Source: Hanleya hanleyi
Lineage: Eukaryota > Mollusca > Polyplacophora > Lepidopleurida > Hanleyidae
Length of the DNA: 64,000 nucleotides
NCBI GenBank assembly: GCA_036873755.1
Contig: JAVTVY010025132.1
Coordinates: 1 to 64,000 of the forward strand
Reading direction: 5' to 3'
In this document: one piece after another, positions 12,065 through 23,475 of the stretch
Position numbering within the stretch: the first letter of the stretch is position 1
Layout of the letters: every line of letters starts with the position of its first letter
Made by a program: the position numbers and the translations under genes
Notes under the pieces: generated by a model
The model's input: the letters and a program-made list of their open reading frames with translations, nothing else
Told to the model about the DNA's origin: nothing
The model's database searches: none

Positions 12065-13075
12065 ATAGTGAAACTAATGTATTAAATATACAACCGCGAA
12101 GTTCCCGAATATAATTGAAGTTTGAGTGTTCTCTGGGCTGGGCAGGTCACGCCTTATAACCTTAAAAATAATTTCCACTGTGTAAATTGGAGCGATATGC
12201 AATAGGTGGGAAAAATTGACGTCTGGTGACAAAAAAAATTCCTCGGCACCTCACATTCAGATTCTCGCACGTAGCCTGAGTATCTGAGCCGCGCTTTTAT
12301 TGCAGCTGTTCATGTGGAGACCATGGAGACTATTAAGTATCCACATGGCCCCTAGCACCGGCTTCAGCGGAATTAGATACGCTAGATCGGGAGCTGTGAT
12401 GACAGACCAGCTCAAACAACTCATCTGATGTTTAATGGATGAGCATCGTGGACGTCTGATGGAGAAAATGCCCCAACATGGGGTAAACCCTGTAAATGCA
12501 GGTCCCAGAACTACAATACTTAATAAGTTTTAGAAATATCTTGTCCCTTCAACCATGTAGATGTGGAACAACACAGAATTTGCAACAAGGAATAGAGCTA
12601 GTGTTCGACAAGGAAGATCTGAAATATTAATAGTATAGTACAAATAAAACATAGCTGTAGCCAAGTAAACTCCGGCTTGTCTCGACTTGACAGGATTAAT
12701 AGTACTGGCTTTGACAGTGGAGATTCCTCAGACGATGCCAAACAGCATTCCATTCATTGCGTTAATTTGAGATTTAAGTTTAAGATCAGAGCAAATCCAT
12801 TTTCGTTTCAGTATATCCTGTCTGGAAACATTCTCAGACTCATCATAATACCAATGTCAGAATTTTTGAAGCAGACAATAATATAAAGATATAATCTGAC
12901 ATACTAATCAAGGGGAACTAAAACTCTCCATATGCTCGGCATATAAAGAATGGTATAATATGCCACCCACCCTCCTTGTTTTCGCTTACCAGATACCTTA
13001 TTCAGGGTAATATGTAAATTACTGTATACCATGTCCAAACTAAGGGAATTGTATATTATGTTATTTTATACGTGA
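12065..13075 (+). repeat. Dispersed/duplicated repeat copy B
   Basis: This segment lies downstream of the LINE RT tail and matches copy A (7830-8140) and copy C (13525-14135). Matching blocks include CTCCGGCTTGTCTCGACTTG near 12670, ACTAAAACTCTCCATATGCT near 12918 and the AAATTACTGTATACCATGTC block near 13015. A stretch at about 12200-12495 is absent from A and C and looks like an insertion. Confidence 0.8.
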
Positions 13076-13259
13076 AATATCAAGCAGCCGCAATTGTAGT
13101 TCAAAGACCTCAAACAAATTCATGACTATCCACTCATAGAAACTTGTTAAATCATCCGAAATGCTTTTTTTAACGGAACAACATCGAACCGTCGGTGTGA
13201 TTTTCCAAGGCGATTGTAAATGAGAAACCGATACTGTCCATACCATTAACTCATCACCG

Positions 13260-13512
13260 AGAAAATTGGAATGATACAAAAATGCAAAATGAAACTGATC
13301 AGAAATCTCTATCATATTTATCGGAAGTTTGTGAGACCAATCACTGAGTTTGTCTCAGTGGTGTTGGAGGGTTGTACTATTATGGGGTGCGAAAAAAAAT
13401 GTAGAAAAGCCCAGTTATCCACCGAGCAAATTGTCACGGGACTACCAATGTTGGCTCGAAGAGAGTATATATTTTATTAAAGGTTAGGAAACATTTAAAG
13501 TCAGAAGGGATG
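13260..13512 (+). pseudogene. LINE reverse-transcriptase C-terminal fragment, copy 2
   Basis: The open part 13271-13480 reads ISIIFIGSL-like residues in one frame. In another it reads YRKFVRPITEFVSVVLEGC then CEKKCRKAQLSTEQIVTGLP and MLARREYIFY. This is the conserved thumb/C-terminal region of LINE ORF2 just before the element end. It is paralogous to 11870-12030 and followed by the same downstream repeat. Confidence 0.7.
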
Positions 13513-13524
13513 TCATGAAAATGA

Positions 13525-14135
13525 AAATAATGTATAAACTTTACAACAGTTCCCGAATATATTTGTGATTTGAGTATTCCATTAGTTGAACCTTATAACC
13601 TCAAATATTGTATCCCTGCAACCATGAAACCGTGGAACAAAACTGAATTTGCAACAATTAATAGAGCTAGTGTTCGAGAAGTGAGCCCTGAAATATTAAT
13701 AGAATAGTACAAATAAGACATAGGTGCAGCCAAGTAATCTCCGGCTTGTCTCGACTTGACATGATTGATGTTACTGGCTGTCACAGTGGAAATTCACCAG
13801 ACGATGCTGAACATTATTCCATTCATTTCCTTAAGTACCAAGAAATTAGAGATTAAGAACATAGTAAATCTATTTTAAATTCCGGATATCCTCTCTGGAC
13901 ACATTCTCAGACTCATGATAACCCCATTGTCAAAATTGTTCAACCAAAAATTAGGACAAATATATAATCTGGCTTAATAATAACGAAATACTAAAACTCT
14001 CCAGATGCTCGGCATGATAGGAAGGGTATACATCCCCCACTCCTCATTGTCTATCACCAGATACCTTACTCAGTGTAATATGTAAATTACTGTATACAAT
14101 GTCCAAGTTAAGGGAATTATATACTATTATATAAT
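13525..14135 (+). repeat. Dispersed/duplicated repeat copy C
   Basis: Collinear with copy B over most of its length, including CTCCGGCTTGTCTCGACTTG near 13739 and the AAATTACTGTATACAATGTC block near 14084, but without the insertion seen in B. Together with the RT tail upstream this makes a tandem duplication offset by roughly 1.1-1.5 kb. Confidence 0.8.
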
Positions 14136-14141
14136 TATACG

Positions 14142-14395
14142 AGGGGCGGCCTCGGTGGTCGAGTGGTCTAAGCGGTTTCGCTGGTGATCGCAAGTCGGGC
14201 ACCACTGAACCGGTGTGAAGGTTAAGAATACCCGGTGGCTAAGAGTTTCCGGTCTCTATCTTCTATCCCAGCTAGGACACTTTTCTCCACATTGGGGAGA
14301 AGTGTCAGTCCTTGTTGTCCTCCGCCACATTAGTGGGTTGGGGGGAGGGGTGGGTCGGAGGGAGGCCTTAGAAACACCGGGCGTCCTTAGTTCCG
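14142..14395 (+). mobile_element. tRNA-derived SINE relic
   Basis: The head GGTGGTCGAGTGGTCTAAGC resembles a polymerase III A-box region of a tRNA-Ser/Leu type. The body (TTCCGGTCTCTATCTTCTA, then CCACATTGGGGAGAAGTGTC) recurs in decayed form at 19213-19275. No intact B-box and no target duplication were found, so the copy is old. Confidence 0.55.
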
Positions 14396-14524
14396 TTATT
14401 CCATAGTTTTGTAATTCCGTTACACATTTCTTGTCCGATTAACAACTCAAGAACCGTTGATTCTAGCGACTTCAAACTTGCGAAGTCACTTGACATCGTT
14501 AAGATGATGGTTGGGATTGCTTTG

Positions 14525-14876
14525 CAGCTACCTACTACAGATGGCCCTACAGGCACATCATATTTAGATTTATATCTCTACAAAAATGAAGCGGGCATTC
14601 TCTCTCGTCGACTTTATGACAAAAGAGATGATTACAATTTCGACATCGTAAACTATCTCTTTCTGAACAGTAATATTCCAGTGGGACCTGCATATGGCGT
14701 ATACATGTCTCGCCTAGTAGCATTTAGTAGATCCTGTGTTAAATGTGACGATTTTAATCAACGCAACAAAACATTGTTGCAGAAACTTATAAAACAGGGC
14801 TATTCCAGCAGGCACCTCCTCTCAAAGTTTCTCAAATTTGGCGATACATATCGCATGCCGATTGCTGCAGGAAACT
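14525..14876 (+). pseudogene. C-terminal fragment of MGTNCAP-type reverse transcriptase element
   Basis: The frame 14504-14878 carries SYLDLYLYKNEAGILSRRLY, DKRDDYNFDIVNY and NIPVGPAYGVYMSRLVAFSR, then a Cys-Lys-Cys-rich segment and QGYSSRHLLSKFLKFGDTYR. The same segment follows an RT core at 34984-35640. It starts at a microhomology (ACAGATGGCCCTACAGGCAC) where an AAGATGGCC unit is joined to the RT element. A 3' tail of that element (TTTATGTATACTATGATTGT block) follows to about 15000. Confidence 0.7.
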
Positions 14877-15339
14877 AGCCTATATTTATGTATACTATGA
14901 TTGTCTTTTTGAATTTGGTGCTAATACTCTTGTATGGATATGGACTAGGTATTTGGATTATGGACGCGGATATTCTTTAATGGAAGACGGCTGAATTATG
15001 AATGAGGATATGACGCTTGTATCCAAGATGGCCGCAATCAGCCATCTTGGATTTCAGCAGTTGTTTCTTTGCACATTTCTCGCCCGACCAATAACTCTAG
15101 AACTGTTCAACCGATTGACTCCAGACTTGGACCGTTTCTTGACATCGGTGAGAGGACGGTTGGAATTGCTATTCAGTTACCCGCGAAATACAAGATGACC
15201 ACCATTAGCCATATTGGATTTCAGCAGTTGTACCTTTGCATATTTCTTGTCTCACCAATAACACGAGAACTATTCAACCGATCGACATCAAATTTGGAGA
15301 TTTTCTTGACATTGGTGAGAGGACGGTTGGAATTACTAG

Positions 15340-15475
15340 TAACATTTGCTAGATCCTGTGTTAAATGTGACGATTTTAATCAACGTCACAAAACATTGGT
15401 GCAGAAACTTAAAAAACAGGGCTATTCCACCAAGCGCCTACACTCAAAGTTTCTCAAATTTGTTAAAAAACGACT
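15340..15475 (+). pseudogene. Short fragment of the same RT element
   Basis: Residues FARSCVKCDDFNQRHKTLVQ then KLKKQGYSTKRLHSKFLKF match the C terminus at 14720-14840 and 35450-35570. The fragment is fused directly to an AAGATGGCC unit on its left. Confidence 0.65.
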
Positions 15476-16240
15476 CTGGCTCCACCAGTAGTGTCCTTTG
15501 GCCTGGCTCCACCAGTGCATGCCTGGTTATCGTCAAGCGTTCCCAGTTCTTCTTCAGTTGACATTGAGGATTCGCTCTCACTTTCCACACTGATAGACTG
15601 TCCTCTCGAGTGCAAAAGTGCGTAATTTATCCGCTTGTGGTTTATTTTACGCCCAGATCGTCTTAAATTAGTTGTCATTAAATCAACAAGTCTATATCCT
15701 GACAACACAGATAAACCCGAGCTCCGTCAAACAGTTCTGTAGTTAACACTTCACAAACACCATGTCGTCAGTTATATCACTTTTGATAGCAAATATCCTG
15801 AGTATAATACTCAACGTTATCAGCATAGGAATCAATCAAGATATATTCCCAATACGCTGTTCAATATAGTCACTTTAACCCATTAACCAATTTAGGGTAA
15901 CTATAAAATCGAGAGCCCTCACTGTACTTTCAATCAAAATAAAGTACTTCAAGTCAAGTTTAAACTTTCAAATCAAGCAAACTATATAGGACCCTCTAGT
16001 GTCAACAGAAATCCATGGAATGAAGAAAAATCACCAAACCACAGAATATATAGTGCAATGGAAAACAAAGGTAAGCAAACAACTCACACATGAGTGAATG
16101 TATATTCTTTCGCTCACAAAGCACAAAAGTGTTAGGTGACAAAAACAACTTACAGCCAAAGGCACAAACAAAAGTCATGATGAACACTACTCAATTAGGT
16201 GTTTTTAATGCCAAGTAAGCGTATAAAAACATGCATATAC
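15476..16240. other. Non-coding, one doubtful minus-strand ORF
   Basis: The minus-strand frame 15463-15708 (81 codons) has a basic stretch (NLRRSGRKINHKRINY) followed by an acidic Ser/Glu run (SVESESESSMSTEEE). It could be a linker of a transposon protein, but no family is recognised and nothing around it supports a gene. Confidence 0.25.
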
Positions 16241-16705
16241 ATATCGCATGCTGATAGCAAAATACGAACGTAGCGTGCAAGATCTATGGCGCTACGTTTC
16301 GTAACTTGTGTCTAATTCCGCTTAACCCGGGGCTAGGGGCCGTATGAACCCATGTACTTCAAGATCATCATGGTACTCATATGAACAGTCACAATCAAAG
16401 CGTGACTGAGATACATCATTTTTTAGATGACGACTCTATAACGAATATTATGGATTAAGAAAACTGATCAGCGATACGGATTTGATATTTTTGGAACATC
16501 ATGATGTCTTGCCGGCATCATTGAAAACTGTTGACCGCTTCTCTCTTGCAGGAAACAAGCCTATGTTTATGTATACTATGATTGTCTTTTTGAATTTGGT
16601 GCTAATACTGTTATATGGAAAATGGAATAGGTCTTTGGATTATGGACGCGGATATTCTCTAATGGACGACGGCTGGATTATGAATGGCGGACTAGACGCT
16701 TGTAA
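16240..16705 (+). mobile_element. 3' tail of the MGTNCAP-type RT element
   Basis: The end of the protein (TYRMLIAKYERSVQD area, 16240-16300) is followed by untranslated sequence shared with 35590-35870: TCTAATTCCGCTTAACCCGG, GGCTAGGGGCCGTATGAACC, and GGATTATGGACGCGGATATT. It also contains about 130 bases (16430-16550) whose inverted copy lies at 19325-19405. Confidence 0.65.
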
Positions 16706-17794
16706 TCTTGCATTGTCAGATCTTGATAAAAAAAATTGTCCGACCAATAACTCAGGAACCATTGAACCAATTGACTTCAAATTTGGAAAGTATCTTGATA
16801 TCAGTGATTGGATGGTTGCCATTGTTTTCAGTTGCCTGTGTACTTCAAGATGAAAGGCAGCCATCTTGGATTTTAGCAGTCCCATCTTGCCCAGACAGTA
16901 ACTCGTGAACGATTGAACCAATCGACTTCATACGTGGAGAATGGCTTGACGTCGGTGAGAGCACTGTTGGGATTGCATTTCAGTTACCTGCATAATCCAA
17001 GACAACAACTGTTGGCCATCTTGAATTTTAAGTGCTTGGATCTTGTCTGGGCAATACATAGAGAATAATTGAACTTCAAACTTGGGGAGTATCTTGACAT
17101 CGGCAAGAGGACAGACGGGATTGCTTTTCTGTTACCTGTGTGATCAAAGATGGCCGTCATCAGAAATATTGCGTTGTCAGCAGTTGAATCGTTATACATT
17201 TCTTGTCTCAAGATTTCAAGAACTATCGAACTGATCAACTCTAAACTTGGAGAGTTAATTGACTTAATTCAATGAGAGGACAGCTGGGATTGCTTTTCAG
17301 CTACCTGCGTAATCCAAGATGGCCACTGTTAGCTATCTTCAATTCCAAGCGTTTGGATCTTTTTCAGGCAATAACTCAAGACCGATTGAACTGATGGACC
17401 TCAAATTTGGAGAGTGGTTTGACATCGGTGAGAGTACATTTAGGAATGCCTTTCAGTTACCTGTGTAATCCAAGATGGCCACCATCAGCAGTCTTGCGCT
17501 GTCAGCAGTTGATTCTTTACACATTTCTTGCATGACCAAGGACTCGAGAATGGTTGGACTGATTGACTTCAAACATGGAAAGCGTCTTGACATCGGTGAG
17601 AGGACATTTGGGATTGCTTTTCAGCTACCTCTGTAATACAAGCTAACTTCCAGTTGTCTTGGATTTTCAGCAGTTAGATCTTGTCCGGAGAATAACGCAA
17701 GAACTATTAAACTGCTCCACTTGTGAGATTTCTCGCTCTTCAGACAGATGTCCACTTTCTAAATCAGAATCTTAATAAATGATATGGGATTTCA

Positions 17795-17915
17795 TCGACC
17801 AACACAAAATCGACCATAGAGGTCCTCGTCCCCCGCAGCAGCAGGACCAGGTATGGTGAATGCCATCCACCATAACTGCTGACGGGAGACGTGGACCCCT
17901 ATGGTCGATTTGTTT
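17795..17915. repeat. Palindromic terminus of the AAGATGGCC element
   Basis: AAATCGACCATAGAGGTCC (17808-17826) pairs in inverted orientation with GGACCCCTATGGTCGATTT (17893-17911), allowing a hairpin with one small mismatch region. A related sequence (ACGTGGACCTCTATGGTCGA) borders the inverse array near 42310-42332. It may mark the element end. Confidence 0.55.
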
Positions 17916-19060
17916 TGCAATACAAAAGGATATGAAAAAGGACACTGATCACCAGGACATTCTTATCCATCTCACCGGCACGCGTTCGTGTCCAGCTGAT
18001 CCATGTCTGAACGTTTGTCAGTTATTTGCTGACGGGCGGTGGTTCTTTCCGAGTACTCAGGCTTCCTCCACCATCCAAACTGACTCACCATATGAGTGAA
18101 ACAACCCCGAGTGTGACATTCACCCTGCCCCCCCCCCCCACTCCCATTATACGTGAATTGTCCAGCCACTGCACACAATGGTTCATGAGTTAAAATAAAG
18201 CAAAGTAACTGCATTGCAAAGTAACAGATAAAATGAATATCCGTAAACCAGTTCATCACGAAGCCATACGAACGCATTAAGCTAGTTAAGGCAGTTCACC
18301 AGTATCAGTTCTCTAGTACACTCTTCACTGCACGCCTATACGGACACATTAACACATATGTTTTTAAAACTGAGTTCTCCCATTTTGTTCCCTTTGAAAT
18401 CACATGTCGGTATAAGTGTTTGAATTGAGAGACACTCCCATTCTCTTCACTCTTGGACATCAAAGGTACAGCCACACATCGAATAGGCTCTTGTGTTGGA
18501 GTGAAACGTACCAGCCTCACTTGTCATCCTTCCACAGCCAAATTTCCACATGTTGGCACTGTGTGGTAACTGACTAGTAACCGCATAGAAGACCCCTGAA
18601 CAGTACACCTCACTGCAGTATCAGTCAGCACTGACCAGTATCCACACAGTACCACTCAGTGACTGCTCAGTACTGATTAGATACCTTAAAGTACCGGCAT
18701 CGCAAAGAACTGGACTGAACAGTACTGCATGGTAACTAAATAGTAACCAATCTGTTACCGTGCATCCCTGCTCATTTATCTCTTGCAATCAGGCTTTTGC
18801 TGATTGACGTACTGCTCAGTCCAGTGAAGTGCAGCTCTGACCTGTGCTTACCACACAGGAACGGTTCAGTAACAGCTCAGTACTTACGTGTATGGTGGGC
18901 CTTTCTGTGCAGTGCCGTTCAGCATGGTACAGCATTTGTGTATTGGCCGTTACGTTGAACGGACTTCAAACAATAGCAGAGAGCACGCTTTCATGCAGAG
19001 TTGGTACGGAATATGCAGAACTGCATATATGGGAAATCATCGCTATTGGATATTTCTGTG
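17916..19060. other. Non-coding, low-complexity CAGTAC-rich
   Basis: No gene is supported. A C-run lies near 18127-18140. The stretch 18560-18760 is rich in CAGTAC/AGTACTG motifs, as in a decayed simple repeat. Confidence 0.5.
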
Positions 19061-19069
19061 AAGTTACAA

Positions 19070-19550
19070 ACAAGCATCTAGTCCGCCCTTTAATATTCAG
19101 CCGTCTTCCATTTTCGCGTCCATAATCCAATGAACTAATTGATATAACAACAGCGGTCAACAGTTGTCAATGATTCTGGTTTGGAGGAGCAAAATATTCG
19201 ATGACTACGAGTGTCCGGCTCTTATCTTCTAACCCAGGTAGAACAATTTTCTTCACATTGGGGTCAAGTGTCAATAGAAAAGGATATGAAAACGGACACT
19301 AATCACCAGGGCATTCTTATCCATCATACCGGCAAGACATCATGATGTTCTAAAAATATCAAATCTGTATCGCTGATCAGTATTCTTAATCCATATCGTT
19401 TTCGATGTAAAGTCGTTATCTGGAGAATGATTTGTTAGTCAAGTTTGGATTATACTTGAACAATGAACACCATAATGGTATTGAAGTACATGGGATCGTA
19501 AGGCGCCTTATCCTGGGTTAAGCGGAATTGAAGACAAGTCACGAAACGTT
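19070..19550 (-). repeat. Inverted copies of RT-element tail
   Basis: 19085-19130 is the reverse complement of the GGATTATGGACGCG tail block. 19325-19405 reverse-complements 16440-16525 (GATCAGCGATACGGATTTGA block), and 19485-19545 reverse-complements 16295-16365. A SINE-body relic sits between them at 19210-19275. The pair forms a large imperfect inverted repeat with the 16.2-16.7 kb tail. Confidence 0.6.
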
Positions 19551-19649
19551 AATTCATTATCCGTGTTTGAATGCAGATGTCCTCGCCGAGATTAATCCCA
19601 TTGCCATAGAGGATAATATAGAGCATACCAGTCGTTTTATTTTATTTGT

Positions 19650-22325
19650 CGAACTAGACGCATGCCAACATGTTCAAATAGCAAGATCCGCCAAGTCACT
19701 TTTCCTAAAGAAAGAAGAAACAAACTTGAAAGATGAATTAGTGAAGATGGAAGCTAAATTAGACGAACTGATTGACTACGATGAGAAAAGAAGCGTCCTG
19801 AATGACATAGACGAAACTAAAGCAAAATTGGAATCCATTTACAAGAATAAAGTAGAGGAAAGTATGACAAGAGCGAAAGCCAGGTGGTCAGAAAAGGGCG
19901 GAAAACCATCAAAATATGTTTTGAATTTAGAACACAGAAATTACTTGAATAAGGCAATAATAAGAATCGAAAACTCAAAAAATGAAGTTTTAACAGAAAC
20001 AGGCCAAATATATACTAGAGGAAACAAAATATTTTTAAAAAAAATTGCACACTAAGAAAGACACGAGTTCGGTAGATTTGGACGATTTGTTAGGCGATAC
20101 TGTTCCGTAACTTAATCCTATTCAGACAGAATCTATGGAAGGGGAGTTGACCAAAGAAGAGATATTGTTTTTCAAATTTTTCTGGATTGATCTCAGTCGG
20201 TGTTTAATAAAGTCACTGAACTTCGCATATTATGATGGTGCACTGTCTGTAACGCAACGACGAGGAATTATAACCTGTCTCCCTAAAGAAAGAAAACCAA
20301 ATCATCTACTGAACAATTGGCGGCCTATATCACTCCTGAATATCACCTATAAAATTGCATCCGTGGCTATTGCAAGAAGAATAAAAACAAGTTTACCATA
20401 TATAATACACGAAGATCAAAAAGGTTTCATGGCTGGTAGATTTATTGGGGGAAATACAAGGCTGGTATATGATATAATGCAATATACGGAAAATCATCAG
20501 ATACCGGGATTATTAATGGTAATAGATTTCGAGAAAGCTTTTGACTCGGTGGATTGGTCGTTTATAAAAAAATCATCGGATTTTTTCCAATTTGGCCCTT
20601 CTATACAAAAATGGATAAATATATTCTACAAAAATGCCCAGACATGTGTTTTAGTCAATGGTTACGCTTCCCAGTTTTTTGATATATCACGCGGCTGTCG
20701 CCAAGGGGATCCATTATCACCTTACATTGGGGCCGAAATATGCGCCGAAATTTTAGCTGCAATGCTTAGAGGTAGTAAAAATATTCGAGGTATCAAGATC
20801 GGAGATGAGGAATTCCTTTTGTCACAATACGTCTATCAAAAGTCTAAATTATTGCCTAGAAACATTAGAACATTTTGCAAATTTTTCAGGTTTAAAAATG
20901 AATGTAGACAAAACAAAAGTTATTCGAACAGGTTTAAACAAAACATCTAGCACAATACTGAAAACAAATTGGCATTTGGACTGGTCACCAGGAAATTTCA
21001 AACTGTTAGGTCTAATATTCACCCATAATCTAGCAGAAATGGTGGAGAGAAACTATAATGATAAATTGAAAGATGTTTATGCGGCCATGAAAGTATGGTC
21101 CAAACGTGGTCTAACTCCGCTAGGTAGAGTTATTATCCTAAAAAGTCTGCTGCTGTCAAAACTAAATCACATCTTCTCATCTCTCCCTAATCCGCGAGAA
21201 ACTATGATACAGAAATTTCAGAAAAGGTGCTTTGAGTTTGTGTGGAATTCAAAACCAGACAAAATTTCCAGGAAAACGTCAATTAAAACTATGGAGGAAG
21301 GAGGTCTTAACATTCCGGTCATCAAGTTTGTCATTCAGGCCCAAAAAATATTATGGATGAGGAGATTACTGGTAAATAACCCTAAATGGGGAAAAGTATT
21401 GAAAATGTATATGCCAAAAACCCTGAATCCAGTGGAAGTAGGATCTGCCTTTTTACGGAAATATGTTATGTCTACTATTGAAAATCAATTCTGGAAAGAC
21501 GTCCTTGTTGCATGGGCCGACTTTCAAGTGAAAGTAGTTTATAAGGAGAGTACAATCTTTTTCAGCGAAAAAATATGGTATAATGAGAGCTTCACCATAA
21601 ATAACCAACCGTTTTATCTTCCCCACTGGAACGAAAGCGGTGTAAGATTTGTCAATGACCTTTTGGAGACCGTGGATTTACGGAAAGATTTCCGTGCAGA
21701 TCAATTTTTTTGGAATATCTGACCGTATGTCAGGCAATTAAAAGGGCAGCAAACAAAAGAAAGAATTCAACCATTACAGAAACAAACAATAACACCCCTG
21801 ATCCCACCCCAAATTTCTTAAAAAGGCTGTAAAACTTATTACAAAACTTTATTGGATATGAAGTTCAACAAGTCGAACGCTCATGTAAAATGGGAAACCT
21901 TTCTTGGGGAATCTTTTACTGAAGGAAAGTGGAGACTATTTAATGTGCATGTGGAAAAATACAGCGACGTGAAGTATAAATGGTTCCAATATAGGGTGAT
22001 AAACAGAATTTTGACCACCAACATTTTTGCGCAGAAAATCGATCCGAATGTCAGTAACATGTGTACTTTCTGTAACAGATACCCTGAGACAATCGTCCAT
22101 CTGCTGTGGCAATGTGAACACATAATTCCCCTTTGGCGACATATAGAACAGTGGTTCGCCTCGGTGGGGATTGCCATTTGTTTTACACCTACAAAAGTAA
22201 TATTTGGACTTTTGGAACGAAGAAACAAACCACTTGATTACTCTCTGTCAGTCATTAAGTTTTCAATCTACCGGATGAAGGCAGCCAAGAAACGCCATGT
22301 CTCAACAGCATTCAAAATGATTTAA
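19650..22325 (+). pseudogene. L1/Tx1-like LINE ORF2 relic lacking the YADD box
   Basis: Four open segments form one protein. 19528-20055 (from about residue 50) is a coiled-coil-like pre-RT region with KARWSEKGGKPSKYVLNLEH, typical of L1/Tx1 ORF2. 20135-20950 holds RT blocks LNNWRPISLLNITYKI, QKGFMAGRFIGGN, LLMVIDFEKAFDSVDW (first catalytic Asp) and SRGCRQGDPLSPYIGA. At 20820-20845 the reading jumps from LSQY to IKSLNYCLETLEHFANFSG. The second catalytic Asp pair and about ten following residues are therefore deleted, together with a frameshift. 20805-21722 continues the thumb (GLKMNVDKTKVI, LGRVIILKSLLLSKLNH). 21852-22325 carries a zinc-knuckle-like CTFCN..H..C region (CTFCNRYPETIVHLLWQCEH). 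No endonuclease is visible upstream, so the copy is 5'-truncated. Confidence 0.88.
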
Positions 22326-22900
22326 AATCCGCATATGAAATAGATAAGTACCGTACATAAGATATAAAAACTGTAAATGGCGTATTTTTGACCAACATTG
22401 GTCGACATTACATTTATTGCTGAAATCATAAATATTTATAATGATACCATAAATGATGGCTCTTATTGGCCGCCAGATTCCTGTATTGTTAGTCCTCTTT
22501 TATTTGCTGTCCTTTGAGTCACAACTGTTGAAGCTAGGTTACGGTTGCATATTTATGGATTTACGACTATTATATATACAGTGAAACCTGTCTGAACCGA
22601 CATTTGTGTAACGTGTACGAGCAGGACCAGTCGTGGTGTTTACGAGAAAACGAATCAATAACCGGGATTGCCCACTGGCATTCTGGCCGTCACCGTGGTT
22701 AGCCCCTTCACTAGTAAAGATCCAGGGATCGAAGAGATGATCACAACCCTACAAGGATGACTGACGCTAATGTAAAGGTCGATTATGGTTTGTTCTGAAC
22801 AAATAGTATACGCGATTACAGATAATAGCGTAGAACCGCGTGGCTTAGACAGAATGTCTAAGGAGATGTAACGTTATGCAGTGGAATGATATTTACATAT
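22326..22900. other. Non-coding 3' flank of LINE
   Basis: AT-rich sequence with no gene and no clear poly(A) tail or target duplication. Confidence 0.45.
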
Positions 22901-22904
22901 ATGT

Positions 22905-23100
22905 ACAGACACTAGGAGAGTGTATGCAAATAAACCTGATGTTATATGCACCTCATATAAGGAAGCGTGTGCATATAAGCTTGATGTTATATACCAACGT
23001 TATATACCAATGGTATAAGAGTGTGTGCATATACGATTAATGTTATATACAAATAATATCAAAGTGTATGCATATAATTTTACAGTTATATGTAGTGCTT
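22905..23100 (+). repeat. Short tandem repeat, ~50-60 bp
   Basis: Three to four imperfect units share GTGTATGCA(T/A)ATAA, a GATGTTATAT core and a TATAAG/TATCAA ending. Confidence 0.6.
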
Positions 23101-23104
23101 TAAA

Positions 23105-23475
23105 TTGGCATGGGGACGCGATAAGGGCGGCCTGGTTGCTGGCCCTTCTCTTCTGGGTATAAGGGTGGCCTGGCTGCTGGCCCTTCTCTTCCGTCGTTGG
23201 AACGTTATGGATGTAACGCTCTCTCAGTATATGGCACCCAGTCGTTGGAGCCTCCCCACCGATGTGGCAGCCCGTCGTCGTCTTCACCCCAAGTCGTAGG
23301 AACGCTACGGTTGTAACGCTCTCTCCAGAGATGACACCCAGTCGTTGGAACGTCACGGCTGTAACGCTCTCTCAATATATACCTCCAGTCGTTGGAGCCT
23401 CTCCACGGATGTGGCAGCCCGTCGTCTTCTTCACCCCCAAGTCGTCGGAGCCTGACCCTAACTTGTCAGCTCACC
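23105..23475 (+). repeat. GTCGTTGGA tandem repeats
   Basis: The first 80 bases repeat GGCCTGG(T/C)TGCTGGCCC. After that, alternating modules begin CCAGTCGTTGGAAC or CCAGTCGTTGGAGC and contain GTAACGCTCTCTC or GATGTGGCAGCCCGTCGTC. Five or six modules are present, giving alternation at roughly 50-60 bp and a composite period of about 110-160 bp. Confidence 0.7.

Larger units (their letters stand above)
14420..17725 (+). repeat. Array of ~160-bp AAGATGGCC repeat units
   Basis: Degenerate units recur at about 155-170 bp. Each has a block like ATAACTCAAGAACCGTTGA, a TTGACTTCAAACTTGGA block, a CTTGACATCGGTGAGAGGAC block, GGGATTGCTTTTCAGTTACC, and AATCCAAGATGGCC. Unit anchors (GTGAGAGGAC or a variant) lie near 15149, 15315, 16955, 17105, 17272, 17430 and 17600, with a truncated unit at 14420-14525. 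The units are interrupted by RT-element fragments. A similar short array in opposite orientation lies at 42254-42990. No frame is conserved, so coding is unlikely. Confidence 0.8.
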
